Counted from the stretch's first letter, positions 1 through 13,523 are shown. The stretch is DNA of 64,000 nt from Archegozetes longisetosus (GCA_018873245.2 JAEMBT020000008.1:4948001-5012000), one strand, 5' to 3'. The notes: generated by a model not told the origin, from the sequence alone. A program made the numbers and translations.

Positions 1-180
1 AAGTAGCTTATTTTAGAAGAAAGAGAAATGGCATAAGATGTAGTCACTGGTATGATATAATAGCTTGGAAATAAAAAGAAATAGACGAATTTAATGCACG
101 GTTTTATCGTAAAAAATCAGCACAAAATGTATTCCCTCTGAGCTATTGCTTTGAGCATTACTATAAATGGTCCAAAATAA

Positions 181-359
181 TACAGTCGTCTCTCATTATA
201 GTGAACACCTCTATGCACTAGAAATTGATTGATTATAAAAGAAGTTCACTATATCGGACGTAATGTGCATAACGTATGGACCAAACGGTTTCTTCAAAGG
301 TGCATATTATGGCTTTATATTCGCTATACCAAACTTGACTATAGAGAGAATCGACTGTA
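181..359. mobile_element. pogo-like MITE (short non-autonomous DNA transposon)
   Basis: The left end reads TACAGTCG then TCTC and ATTATAGTG. The right end, read in reverse complement, is TACAGTCG, AT, TCTCTC, TATAGTC. The two ends form terminal inverted repeats starting CAGTCG and flanked by TA on both sides, as expected for a TA target-site duplication. The body contains GTTCACTATATCGGACG, a phrase typical of pogo/Tigger-type elements. At about 175 bp between the TAs there is no room for a transposase, and the short open frame through it is not conserved. The inverted repeats and TA flanks are seen directly. The pogo assignment is by resemblance. Confidence 0.6.
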
Positions 360-2720
360 CTTGTCTTACTCACTATTATCTATACAAACATACTCTGATG
401 GATTAACATAACAAATATAAAAGTTATGTTCTGTAACTCAAAACTAATAGAAAATATTGGTTGCATTATATCTTTTAATCGTATAAAGGATTTTTAGGGA
501 TGGAAATTATGATAAAGCTGATTTTATTCGAGTGTTCTGCGTCAAATTGATAGATGAAAAATAGTTATTACGCCGTAAAGGAAACGGTATGTTATTTAGA
601 AGGTAGAAAATGATGGTATATCTCTACTGTATATTTAAAGGTGGAAAATGATGGCATGTTTTATTGTAAATAGAATAAGGTGGTCTGCAAGGCAGCAGAT
701 GGTAAGCATGAAAAGCTTTTATAATAGAGCCTTAAGATTATTTCAAATGGCTATGCAATTTATTAAAAGATACTTTGTTTTCTTCTCTTATCACTCAATG
801 CTTAATATATATATGAAACTTAAATCTTATGCCTGCTCTTTGTGATCTTTGTTTCCTTATGGTATGATATATACCAATCAAATTAAGTATTTTTAGTATT
901 CTAAAGGGTTCAATCTCTGTATCAACTTTTTAATGCTTAAGATAAGAAAAGATTTGATTGAATTACTTAAAGACTTTGAGATACTTTATTGAAAATTGGT
1001 AGACTGTTTGTCAGTTATAGACGATTTAATAAATTATAATCCTTAACTACCATAACTAAAGAATTGAAAAATGGTATCTTACAAAGGAAAACACATTAAA
1101 CTTATAGAATAAGATGGTAAGTCTGTTAGAGATAAATTAGACTAAAGAAATAGTACTGACCAATTCTGGCGACATTCATCTTATTAGTAATGGTAGTATC
1201 GATAGTTCTCTGAGCAATTAAAACAGTCAATGTGAATAAGTAGTAAAAAATCGTTTCCATTGGTATTCGTCTAATAATATCCATAGTTTTGTTTTTCACG
1301 TTAATTTCTCCTTTTATATAGGCTCATTTAGGGTCAATTAGGGTCATATGGTCATCTGATCATATAACGTTCATTTCAATTATCGATTATTCACTACTGA
1401 ATACTTTGTTCACAAATCAACACCATCAATTCGTTTTCACTATTTCTTCTCATCATAACTAAAGTTTCTCTTAAAGTTATGCCATTTAGTCATCAGTAGT
1501 GGTTAGGTTTCGGTTAGATATAGACAAACACAGATAAGATTAACATATTTCATATACATAAACAACTTATGAAAATTGATATATAATTAACTTTATGCAT
1601 AACTGTAGTGATGAGTTAAAACTTGTTTAATTGAACATTAGATATATTGTAAAATATATTCGTGACCAAATACTAAATAGTCAGATAAGACATAAGTATT
1701 CAACTTACTGTTTGAACAAATAAATGTCAAACAGAAACAAATGGAATTTGCACACAAAAAACACTGACATGTGTGTACGTTGGCTATTGAATTGACTTAA
1801 GAAATAAGTTAACAAACTGGCACCCACATCTCATTTTCTTATGCTTTTCCCGATATTTTCTTTCTCTCTCTCTCTTTCTCTCTCTCTCTTTCTGTCAGCC
1901 AGATTATCTGAGCAGGATGTCAGAGATGTGTGAGACTGAGGTGAATGAGAGGATATCTTCTGCTGTCAAGGAGATGATAGAGTGGCGTATTTTTTTTATT
2001 TCTTTAACTATATTTATTAGTATGATCATTTTTTAGTTTTTTCATATTTCTCTATCATACTAGTCATAAATTGTTTCCTATTCTTACTATTGATCTTTTC
2101 TGTTTGTATTTTTGCTTTTTTGGTTACGCCACTGATGTAAATACAAATTTTAATGCGCGCGTCTCTAACTCTGATGGTTTTACCAAACTTAGAGTACATC
2201 AGACTTACTACTATTGTGGTGTTTCTACTAATGTTCTTAAGAATTGATCCAAAAGTATTTTGAATTGAATTGAAAAATCGCACAGTAATAGAATAAAGAA
2301 TCTGAAAGCTCTCATGATTACTTGTATCATCAAATCATTAGTATTTGGTTCATACAACTGAGCTATTGAAAGTAAATGAGTATTTACTATTCAAATTTGT
2401 TTCACTTTTTCTCAGAAATCGATCAATTCACTTAATCTATTGTATTCTAGTTATTCTTATTACCATAATATATTTTTTTATTTTATATTTTATATTTAAT
2501 AAACTGCTCATACATTTCAAGCAGCTTCGGATGAACGGCATTAAATTTGAAAGATTAAAGCATTAGAATTTGACTGACGGTGAAACTTCAGCCATATTCT
2601 AGTTTCCTAAACTATTGCTATTTTGATAATATTCACTATTCAAATGAATTTTTGGTCGTAAAAATCAGCTATGAGAGAATATTTTGTCATAAAATAGTTT
2701 TCGAAATATAACCGTATGAA
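360..2720. other. Non-coding interval with no supported gene
   Basis: AT-rich sequence with no open frame resembling a known protein. It holds a CT-rich tract near 1860-1896 that ends in an acceptor-like TTTCTGTCAG. This is followed by a locally GC-richer stretch of about 90 bp (1899-1990), discussed in the findings as a possible isolated exon. The open frames at 648, 2026 (minus) and 2345 look like chance openings in low-complexity sequence. Confidence 0.5.
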
Positions 2721-3103
2721 TATACAAGGGGTACTAGTTAAGTTTTGAGAATCTCATATTTAGATTAGTTGTAATGAACTCCAAGTTTATAATTATTAAA
2801 TATAGCATAATATGAGCTTACATAATAAGTATTGTTGATATAGCCTTGAAAATTTAGGAAATATTTAAAGTTCAAACAGAATTACTTTGCACTTTTGCTA
2901 TTATAATGGCTGAGCCAACAAGGCGTGATTTCGTGTCATAATTTTACATTTTTTTTAAAAAGGCCTATGAGAGCTGGTTCAAACGTATGGAAAAGTGTAT
3001 AGAAAACCAGGGAGAGCACTTAGAAAAAATATTCTTAATATAATGTATTTAACTCTTGAATAAATTGCTTATTCTCAAAACTTAACTAGTACCCCCTTGT
3101 ATA
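2721..3103 (+). mobile_element. Internally deleted mariner-like element
   Basis: The left end, 2721-2752 (TATACAAGGGGTACTAG...), is matched in inverted orientation by 3071-3103 (...CTAGTACCCCCTTGTATA). These are about 32-bp inverted repeats differing by a single inserted C. Near the right end the plus strand encodes a stretch AYESWFKRMEKC followed by IENQGEHLEK. This resembles the extreme C-terminus of mariner transposases, which ends in a W..R..KC....GEYFE-type motif. Frames are broken before and after it. The size (383 bp against about 1.3 kb for an autonomous mariner) and the surviving terminus indicate an internal deletion derivative. The flanks are TA-rich, so the exact target duplication is ambiguous. 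Confidence 0.8.
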
Positions 3104-5788
3104 TATATATATATATATATGAAATTCTTTTCATTCCTGTAGCAAGTTTTTCACCGACAATAATCGCTTACTCTTCTTTACCGATAATTCTTTACTAATT
3201 AAACTATTCTTTACTAATAATTGTAGTAATTCACACTTGCACTCGAGTTTAGTCAAAGACAGTTAATAAAGAATAAGCGAATAGAGCGCGCTCTACATTT
3301 TTATTATCTTTATGTAAGCTTATTTGAGAACACTATATGAGAATACAATTGGATTCTCATATCTTCATATGACCATAACACGAGAACAACTTCTTTACGA
3401 TCAAGTATTCTTTCTTATTGGGAATTTACGAAAATAGAAATATATACAAGTAGGGATTTGTTATCAGTAAACTAGAATTTGGCCGACTTTCAATAATGGG
3501 TTCAATTGATTGATTCTAAGGAAAAACAAGGAATAAAGTTAGGAATAGCAGTACTTTACAAAATTGATAGAGAGAATAATTTAGTATTTGGTTGACACGC
3601 TTTGTTGATAAGTGTTTTTGTGAGCACGTGTCACTATTTTCTATAAGTCTGCTTAGGTCGGCATATTATGTGAGGTTCCGGCACACCATCATTTGCTTAT
3701 AAAGCATTTTTTCAATACAAACTTTTATTCTATCTATTAACGCAAAAGCCAAAGTACTTTTCTTATAAAACTATTTTCTCACATGAACAGGAGGAATTTG
3801 TGGTCAGTTCAATGCTTTTCTATCCTATTATGAGATTATTTCAGTCCTTAAAGCTTTGTCGTAATTCTATTGACAATCCGACAGATTCTTTCGGACAGAG
3901 TTGAGAGCATTGTTATGATCACTTTGTAGAAAAGCTTTGCAGCCAAACACTTTTCTCACATTAAGTTTGGTTGGTATTATTATTAGGAACATTTATAAGA
4001 TTTTCACACAACAAGTTTCGATGTTTTGAATGACATAAAAGTGAATTTGACAAAATTGACTTTAAGAAAAATCATTATTTTCTTTATAGATTCTATCTTT
4101 TCAAACTATCATTATTTAAATCTAAATGTTTTCTTATTTTAAGAAATTTTTTAAATATTAATACATTTGATTTAAAAAGTTAATCTCCATGAGGAAAAGT
4201 AATTGGTTTTAAATAAAAAGTTTCAAACTTTCAAGTCTTTCTGTAAATATTGGCTTAAGAAGTTGAAAATTAGATTTCTGAACGGCTTATGATCGCATCA
4301 AAATGAATTTTCTAGCAAACTTCTCGCTTGATTTTAAATTCACGTAGTTCAATTAAATCAAAACAAACAGATATTAAATTAAAATACATTTTTACATCTA
4401 TGTCAAAACTTTTCTAGATTGAAGAAATACACGCAAACATTTTTCTAATTATACTTAAGTTATCAGTTGAGCAGAAAACTATTTTGTAGAAGGGATGACA
4501 GAAATCTTGTTTGCATTTGAAGACTCAAATTATTTGCCTTAAGCCTACTTGTCATATTGAACATTTGATTCGTGTCTAATTAAACATTAAATATACTTAG
4601 AAAATAACTCATTTTGATTGAATGTTCACAACTACACTAAAAGCTGAGTTAAATAAGATTCAGACTTGAGTTTGGTGTTAGTGTGAAAAATGTTTAATCT
4701 TAAGCAAAATCCATTTTATATGCACGTGTGTCATATCTACCAATATCTGAAAGCTTGACAAAATCGAGAAAAAGAGTGAAAGACTAGTTTTACATTTATA
4801 GTAATGATTTAGTTTGAAATCGATATGAGAAACAAGAAATAGATGTTTGATTAATGTTTATGTTAGAGTTGAAGGAAAGAAGAAAAGAGTAAAATTATGA
4901 TAATTTCTGAAGAGATATTACGTTTCTCTTGTCCAACCATTTCCGAATTATCATCATAAGTCTTATGCTGGATAATAATGTATTTTCATATCAGATTTTC
5001 TTATTCAAAATACTATATAAGTTATGATAATGTCACTCAATTCATGAATGTGTTGCTTAAAAATGTTTTTTCATCTAAAAGTTATATTATTTCAAAACGT
5101 ATTTTTCCAGAGAAAGATCAAACTAAACAGTTTATAGATAGACGTAACGAATAGCTAAAGAAATAAAACATTGATTTACTTTCTGATCTGATTACTCAAT
5201 CACTGATAGTAGAGAGTGTCGTGATGCATTGAATTAGAAATTAAGTTGAGGGACAGATAGAGAATAGTTAAGATAAAGAATAGTTAAGATAAACAATTGT
5301 TAAGAATAAGTGAATAATATTACGTATAAAGCATAATAGATTTCGCCACTGTACTCATCTGAAGAATACGCATTCGGGTATTGTAAACAAGCAAGTAAAA
5401 TTGAACACATTGTATGCCTAACACTCATAAACAAGCTGAACTTTGAAACTGCAGCCAATAGGCAAAGCTGTATATGTTTTCAAATATTAAGAATCGATAG
5501 ACTTTTTGAAAATTTGTTTGTCTAAAGTACACAACACACGTTTAGGTATATTCTTGATACTATTCTCATATATTATGCCAAAAGTAATTCAAATACAAAT
5601 TGTAAAACTTGTTTTGACTTCTCAAATTATCAGCAGATAGCAATATCTATTTTAACCATCTGCCAAGTAAATAAGTTAGAGATTTTTATGTTCACGTTAG
5701 AAGATAAGTGATTATGGCTTTAATAAGTTAGAAAAAAATTTCATTAAATAACTTATAATTCAAACAAGTGGCTTGGTTAGTAGATGCC
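3104..5788. other. Non-coding interval with no supported gene
   Basis: A short (AT)n run directly abuts the mariner element. The rest is AT-rich with no conserved coding or recognisable repeat. A slightly less AT-rich part around 3590-3960 was read in all frames and gives no protein I recognise. Confidence 0.5.
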
Positions 5789-5994
5789 GAGGGTGCACGG
5801 GCACCCTAACTCAAATCTCTCCCTAACTTGAAGTAAAAATTGTACACTTTTAAATATGCATTTTGGTAATTTAATGTGATAATGCTACAAAAAGGTACAA
5901 ATAAATTATAATTAAAGTTTAAAGCTATCACACAGTTGGATTTAATCGTAAAAGTATATGTTGAATCGAAATCAGCATGGTACGTGTACCTCAC
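5789..5994. mobile_element. Dispersed MITE-like repeat, copy 1
   Basis: The element begins GAGGGTGCACGGGCACC and ends with TACGTGTACCTCAC, so its ends are imperfect inverted repeats. After the left end comes CTAACTCAAATCTCTCCCTAA. This phrase recurs as CTAACTCAAATCTGTCGCTAA at 30818 and, in reverse complement, near 52010-52030. Similarity continues through the body, including the AATTTAAAGT..ATCA.ACA.TTGG block near the end. It is about 206 bp and non-coding. The repetition is seen directly; superfamily is unknown. Confidence 0.6.
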
Positions 5995-6847
5995 TCTAAA
6001 TTTTCTACATTCATCACTGCTTAAAACCTCTATAACTCCAATCAGAGCACCTTTCTTGGACTGTATTTCAGATTATAAAAATTTGGTACAATGTTGTTTT
6101 TCAAAAACTTGATAAAACGTTTCTTTTCAGAAAATTTGGTCAAATGCTTAGCTTTAATACTAGTGATAAATCCAAAAACATAATACAATAAAAAATTAAT
6201 GACATTGCAAAACTATTTTCCGAAAGAAAAATGCGATCAAAGCAAAGAACAACAAGCATAAGTCGATTGGAATCATATTATCTTCATTCTGATTGAGTTT
6301 TTATGTGACTTGAATTGTGATGCACTCAGTGAGAACCTATTGAATAGCTGAGAGAAGATTTAGAATGTGTTAAGATGCATATGATTGTGAAACCTAAACT
6401 GAAAATAATAGCGTTTGATTGACATTATATTAAGAATTTGAAAATTGACTTTAAATAAAGTTACTCTATATTGAAGTATCAGTTTTTTTGGAAGTTGAAG
6501 GGAGATCCGGAGTAGTATTTTCATTGATTATATTCCTTGTTTTGTATAGAGAAAATTTGATCATATCAACCCATATTCTACAGAATATTCTATGGAGTAT
6601 CAGTATAATATTCTATAGAATCAAAATCTATACTTGTATTGGAAAAAGATAATAAACACTTATTTATGGCTAGAGTTCTAACACGTATGAAAAGAATTGA
6701 AACTCTGATATTGACATCGCTTTAGAGAGCATAGGAACTCCTGTAGAGTAAGTTCTGTTATATTGGAAATCATTCTCAATGACACTGATGTCATACACTA
6801 TGATTGAGCTCTTGAATCAGCTGGTTGGGCAATGATTTGCTTTGGAA

Positions 6848-6911
6848 GTTGTCAAACGATTTCGTTGTCAAACGATTTCGTTGTCAAACGATTTCGTTGT
6901 CGAACGATTTC
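6848..6911. repeat. 16-bp tandem repeat, four copies
   Basis: The unit GTTGTCAAACGATTTC is present four times in a row. The first three are identical and the fourth has one A-to-G change. The unit is richer in CG than its surroundings. Confidence 0.95.
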
Positions 6912-8148
6912 GGATGAAACATTTGCAACAATTGGCTTTAGTTTCTAATATAAATCTGTTTAGATCGGATTATTCTGTGTGTAAATGTGTTGGGATTATT
7001 GGATGGTTGTGAAAACAATAGTTTTTGTGAGTATTCTATCCAGGATTTTCAGTTTCATGTTATTTCTGTTCGTGTCAGCACTCAACCAATTCGATAAATC
7101 CAAAATCGATTTTCATCATTCTTATGACTCTAACTGACCAAAACTTGTTTTTTAGTTATCTTTTCTTATTAACGCTTAATCGTTCAGTGAACAAAGTAAG
7201 AATTGTTCTGTTTTTAACTTTTCTTAGCTTTTTCACACTCTTCTCTAGTTAAGATAGATCTTATTATAAATGTTTGCACTCGCTTTATGTTCAGTCAAAA
7301 TTGAACTTAAACCATTGTGTTTTCTATACTTTCATAACTTTGAACTTAACAAATATAAGCAAATATTTCTACTAATGTCTAGTCTATGAATGATAGTATT
7401 GATGAGGTATTAATTAAAGTATAAATAAGGAAAATCTAATGACTCGAAATAGACTTAGGCAGACATAAAAAAATTTGATAAAATGGGTCACATAGTCTGA
7501 TAATGATAAAAGGAATCTAAAATATTTGACAATAATTTGTGATTGTACAGTATTGGGCGTAAACTGCGATTAGACATGCCTGAAGCAGAAAATTATATTT
7601 CCATTAGAGAATAGTATTTTTGTCACATTCACCACATCATCAACTAATTTATTTTTCAATCCTCAACTATTCAATATGAACACAATCGGCTTTAACTCAC
7701 TTTAGACCAGCCAGTAGTGCCCTAAAATATTTGTTAACACTTTATTATCATAATAAATATCTGTTTATTTCTTCTATACTATAAGATGTTTGAAAGAAAT
7801 CCAAATGTTTGTATGCAGAGCAAGTGAAAGCCTTTCAAAAAGATATAAAGAATTGGTCAAAGACTTGTTTGAAAAAAGATTACTTTCGTGTTTATAAGCC
7901 GGAAAAATAGTGTGAAACACATTTGTGGCAATATTTGATTTAAATAAATGTTGCGGTTATAACAGACCTGACTATCAAAATAAGATTCTCTTCACTTCGA
8001 ACGAAAACTAACAGCAAAAATACGTTTATATTGCTCTTCAACACCTGATTTACTCTCATCTATCCGATAATTCGACAATAAAACACATCTGAAAATGCCT
8101 CTCAAAGGAACAAACATTGATAGTGACAACCTTGATTAAAGTTTGTCA

Positions 8149-8204
8149 GCCTCTAATTCTCTCTAATTCTCTCTCATTCTCTCTCATTCTCTCTCTCATT
8201 CTTA
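8149..8204. repeat. Degenerate CT-rich repeat
   Basis: Units of CTCTAATT and CTCTCATT alternate in tandem. The open frame that runs through them is a by-product of the repeat. Confidence 0.85.
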
Positions 8205-9409
8205 GCTCTTTTCCAACTCATTGTGAACTCATTGTTAGCTCCTTTCCTAAACAGATTCAATCACTGAATACCAAATTAGAAAACATTGAATTTGTTAGCT
8301 AATCATGCTCAGCTTAACAAATACTTGTTGTTAAGAGTTAGTTTTTTACTTCAGTTGTCTCTACTGGAAAAAGGTTGAAAAATACTTCAAGTTTTAAAGT
8401 TCTACTAATGGCATTGTTGATAACATTGTTTGTTTTGTTTTATGGACTGAGATTATCCACAGTTTCTTACAGTTTTGCAACGCTAGAGAGCAGCTTAATT
8501 TCAGGTCCAGAATACTCCATGTGACAATCAAAATGATTCATTGATTATTTGAATTAAAATAATATGGGATAAGAATCAATAGAAAAAGTTGAGCTTATTG
8601 GATAAGTTTGACATTGACTTGAGTGGAAATCATCGTTGAAATAATCCCTGACTAAGTAAAGAATCACTCTAATCTTCAACACTCGTGTGCATTGCAAAAA
8701 GTCTCAATATTCTTTATTCAATATAACTCTTAATCTCTTCAAATTGACTCCATATTTATCAGTAAATTTGATTTAACATAACTACTAAGTCATTATTTCG
8801 GTATATATTGAACTTTTACAATTGAATCGTTGAAAGAAAACACTTTTTTAAAAGTAAAATCTCTCAAAAACCTTCCGTCTTCAGATTATGACTCAGTAAA
8901 TATAACTAATGAGCACGTGCTTGTATCTCAATTGTTAAAAAAGCATTCAAGCAGTAATAATTAGGACCGGTGTCAAATCGAATAAAGAGGCTAAGTGAAG
9001 CTAAAATTTTAAGAATCTTACATTTAATTGAGTGATCAAACCTAGACTTATACTAGACATATATTAATAGGAAGAAGCATTAGGTTATTTTAAATCTTAA
9101 ACAATTCAGAATAACTAGAACTAATAGTCATAACTAGGAAAATGACAAAGTTGCTATTTGTGTTAGCCCAGATATTAGTCATTGATTTTATATAAGAAAA
9201 TAACCAAATTTCAAACTAAACTATTACTAGCTAAATGGGTTTGACTTTTTATTTGCTTACTTTTGACGTAAAATCAATTATTAATGTAAAGAACTATACA
9301 AAAAGCAACTTTATCTTGCTTCTAGTCATAATATTTAATCATAAAAGCATAATTTGATATTAAGTTGTACGCAGTTGTACACCAATATATAGTCTTGTTA
9401 TGCAACAGC

Positions 9410-9411
<2 letters not shown>

Positions 9412-9446
<35 letters not shown>
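9412..9446. repeat. (CT)n microsatellite
   Basis: Uninterrupted CT dinucleotide run of about 35 bp. Confidence 0.95.
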
Positions 9447-9451
<5 letters not shown>

Positions 9452-9807
9452 AGTAAAACCCAAAATTTAGGTAACCGATGACTATTTGTTGTCAGTTGCA
9501 TAATATAGGATTAATGAGGATTACCGGCGATCGGGAAAAACTAAGCAGAGGTCAAGCTTGAATTGTGAGTTATGAAAGGCTTAAATTTTAAATATCAATA
9601 TCTAAAACTCAGAAAAGTTTGATGTCTCATTACTATCAACAGTATATTAAACGGCCATGAAGTAAAGAATTGATTCGATTTAAAGATACGTTAGCTGTGA
9701 AAAAGTGAATAAAACGAGATTTTATAAAGTCTGATCGATAATCTTTTTTTTTATTTATTGCCAAGTTTGAAAATAAACACAGCGTTTACTCTATTGAAGT
9801 TATGTTG

Positions 9808-9955
9808 GAGAACATTCGTGAAAATTCTACAAGACAATATCCGTGAAAATCGTGTAAGAGAATATTGGTGGAAATTGTGCGAAAGAATATTCGTGAAAAT
9901 TGTGTAAGAGAATATTGATGGAAATAGAGTAGCAGAATATTAGTAGAAACAGTGA
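9808..9955. repeat. About 25-bp minisatellite, six diverged copies
   Basis: Units of the form AGAGAATATTNGTGGAAATTGTGTA follow one another with substitutions such as ATTCGTGAAAATT, ATTGGTGGAAATT and ATTGATGGAAATA. A minus-strand open frame crosses it only because the unit length and composition lack stops. Confidence 0.85.
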
Positions 9956-10689
9956 TCGAGTGTCTCATTGAAGCTATAAAAAGGTTTAATGTTATCAAAT
10001 AGGGAGTATAAAGAGCAAACTTTCTTTTCTTATTATCCAACCTAGCAGGCACTTAAACATATTTAAAACACCTTAACCTGACTTAAGTCTGACTTTTGCA
10101 ATACCTGTGTGTTGAAGTGAATTATTTTTGTTGATAGCCTTTTAGATGTATTGGACAAAAGAATGACGATAGTGCTAAATCGTTTAATCAAAGGCTAAAC
10201 AAATCTTGATGAAAGCCTCTTCTCCCTCCTTAGCTGTTAATTGGAATGACTGTAACAAAAAATTAATTAAAATCATTGTTTTTCTTTCCTTTGCTATTCC
10301 CTATTGATCTAATGCTTATTTCTATTATTATGATTATAATACTTAGTGTCTGACACGAATTTGCAATTAGCTAATTCTGAACTTTTCGTTTATATTTTAA
10401 ATCTACTATTAACATTTCGATCCTCTAAAACAATCATATATTTCATCTTAAATCTATCATACTATTCCAAATTAAGCTTCATTCATTTTTATTTCTTAGT
10501 TAATTATTCAAATTTAGATTCAAATTAGTACTAAACAATTGAATAATTATTTTATCATTGAGTTAATAAAGCGACATAAAAGCGAAATATTAACAAATCA
10601 AGTATGTCTAATATAATCAATGTTTTACATGCACAATATGTTCTACTGATCTAATCTAATAAAAATCATAGTTCAAATAATTAACATTG

Positions 10690-10691
<2 letters not shown>

Positions 10692-10758
<67 letters not shown>
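10692..10758. repeat. Long (GA)n microsatellite
   Basis: Pure GA run of about 67 bp on the plus strand. Confidence 0.98.
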
Positions 10759-10761
<3 letters not shown>

Positions 10762-13364
10762 GTATAAACACTAATAGAATGAATTGGAAATGTTTTCTAA
10801 ATAATTGACTAGCCATCAAGTGATAAGGCCAAACACCTTAAAGCATGTTTACTATCTAAGAATGAACATAAATTAATAATTGAATTATTTGCGCTACTAT
10901 GCACTTCTACTATCTGTCATTCTTCTCTACACTTGCCTTTACCAAACAATAATTCACTTTCGAAAATCGAATTCATCAGAGCAACTTTTGTCATTTGAGA
11001 CTTATATTCTACTATACTTATAACTTCTTTCTTATTCTCTCATTCAACTATATTTTTACATTTATTCTTATAAATTTGTGAGCTCATTCTAAATTTCAGT
11101 TATGAATATTCTATATTTTAAATCTAAGACAATAATATTCTATATTTCAGATAAGAATATTCTAAATTTAAGACAAGATAATTCTTTTAATCAATCGGCC
11201 ACATCTGTTAATATTAATGATAATTAGATGGAAAATAATATAACAGAATAGCACTCTTCAAACTGTTGATGACATAAGAGAAGTTGAAGAAAATAACATT
11301 AATTTAGCCCCAATATTGATCGAATCAACTATAGACTCATATTCTAAGACTTCTTCCTATTATATTACTTTTGTCACATCATTCTTATTTCTATTCTTGT
11401 TTTGACTCTTGTTCTTTATCTCAAATTCGGTTTATTCTTATTTGATTTATTCATTATCTCTACCCTTGATTACAATATAAGACTGGTGTTTTATGTTTGT
11501 TTAAATTTCTTCTCAATTGATTTCCTTTACAAACTATATATAGAATTTGTTAGAATATTTAGAATCTATTAGAGTATGTAGAATTTGTTAGAATATGTAG
11601 AATTTGTTAGAATATATATAGATTTTACTAGAGAATATATATAGAATTTGCCACAATTACAATCAATTATTGAGATTTTCTTTTAATTACGTCAGAGGAT
11701 ATTCTATCGGATGGAAAATTTAGATTCATTTTTCATCTATTTTCTCATTCATTAGCTATTCATTCATCAGTTTATGCAGTATAATATTGGGTGCTAACAG
11801 GATCTCATGGAAATTAGTATTAATATATGGATTTTGTTAGTCTTACTTATGCTATAGAATAATCACTCAATCGGAAAGAGTTCAGATAAGGTTTATATTA
11901 ACTCATTCCAACTTAGCTGACTTGTCCGTCAATTGTTTTCCAGTCATTTATTACTGAACTACTGCAGAATCTAAGAATCTAAGAATCTAAGAATTATAGA
12001 ATCGATGGCAAACTTAAACTATTAAACTTTTTAATGCTTATCCCTTAACACAGTTTCGTTGAACTAAAATAATATTGTTTCCACTGAAGTGACATTTATT
12101 TTCAAATTTATTTATTAAATAACGATAAATCAAACAAATCGAAACGATGAGTTCAGCAGAAATTAGATTTTGATGTATTTGCAGTTTAATAGTTTTGAGT
12201 TTATTGCTTTTTGATTTTTATCAAAAAAGTTCATTTCTATCCCAAATAGCAATTATTTTCAAAAAATAAAAAATAAAAAATAAAAAAACAAAACATATAA
12301 ACCTTATAAACTCTCCAAAATCAATAAATACTGCGCCTCTACAAAAACAACGATTTTCCCTGAAATTAATTCTGAGCTTTACCTTAATTGAAAGTAATAA
12401 TTATTATTTTCCACCGTTTCACGATAATTAACCTAAAAGAGGAAGATTTAGATTATGTAATACCTGTCAAAGTTGGTGATTAAAAATTCGATAATTGTTG
12501 CACGCGGACAAACTTTTAGCTTAATTGCAGAGTAATTACACATAATACAAAACATTCTCAAAGTTAGTTCAACCTTAACATTTCTAAAGAGCTACACTTT
12601 ATAAAATGTTAATTCACTTCATCTCAAATCCCAATCAGATCTTACCCAACAGAGAACATCAACTTTTTTCATTGAACATTCAGAGCTCTTTAAATATTTG
12701 AATCCTATAAAAAATGAGTTCTTCAACCATGAGACAAATTCGACGATAGTGTTGCCAAATAAATAGCCCCTAAAAAGAAACTAAACTAATGTTTTTCTTG
12801 AATTTCAGTATAAACCTAAAATATAAATAAACTTCTGGTAAAGAGCAGTAAAGAAAATATGCGAAATATAGTATTTTTAGAGTCATTTCTGCCTAAAAGA
12901 ATATTCTAACTGAATATTCTAAAGAATATTCAGTTAAAAATTTTGAAAGACATTTTTGAGCCAACATATAAAAAATTGAAAACTTCATAAACACTTAATG
13001 TTTCATCTTTTACTAAAGGACTTTTCGTGTCATACCAAAATCTATGCCGGAATCTGTACCAGAATCATATTTATGTTATTATTTAATGCGACAAATTCTG
13101 TCTAAAGTGGACATCAAGAGATCTAATGTGGTAAACATTTTCCTTAAGTATAGAAATCTATTTCTGACTTATGAGAAGTTTATTTTAGGATTTAGTTTAG
13201 GGTTCCAACTAATTATATCAGCCATCTCAAAACGTTTTCATATTTAAATCATTTTAATTTTACGGTTTACGAAAATCATTATTATGAAAAATACATAAAA
13301 ATATTGGAGTCAAGAGAAAAATAAGGGGCTTTTGTTGATACGGTATGTGAGCCTAAAAGATAGC

Positions 13365-13366
<2 letters not shown>

Positions 13367-13443
<77 letters not shown>

Positions 13444-13523
13444 GCAAAGAGAGAGTGCATCATGAATTGGTATGCGGTAACTATAGTAACAGAAGAGAGC
13501 GAGCGAGAGAGAGAGAGAGAGAG
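13367..13523. repeat. (GA)n tracts close to the receptor start
   Basis: A pure GA run of about 75 bp (13367-13441) is followed by ordinary sequence and a second GA run of about 24 bp (13500-13523). The pair lies 300-450 bp upstream of the receptor start codon. The several open frames reported through it on both strands (Arg-Glu or Ser-Leu repeats) are repeat artefacts. A role as a GAGA-type promoter element is possible but is inference only. Confidence 0.95.

Larger units (their letters stand above)
5995..13366. other. Non-coding interval upstream of the glutamate receptor gene
   Basis: No gene is supported across about 7.4 kb. It contains the 16-bp minisatellite at 6848, CT-rich tracts at 8149 and 9412, the 25-bp minisatellite at 9808, a long GA tract at 10692, and patches of short imperfect repeats near 11100-11170 (AATATTCTA) and 11550-11650 (GAATTTGTTAGAATAT). 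Upstream regulatory DNA of the receptor gene may lie here, but no specific site can be assigned. Confidence 0.5.

Noticed and set aside
2026..2283. Minus-strand 85-codon open frame rich in Lys and Ile
   Set aside because: No recognisable domain, and no splice partners were found. Such frames are expected by chance over this length.
9786..10052. Minus-strand 88-codon open frame
   Set aside because: It is generated by the 25-bp minisatellite.
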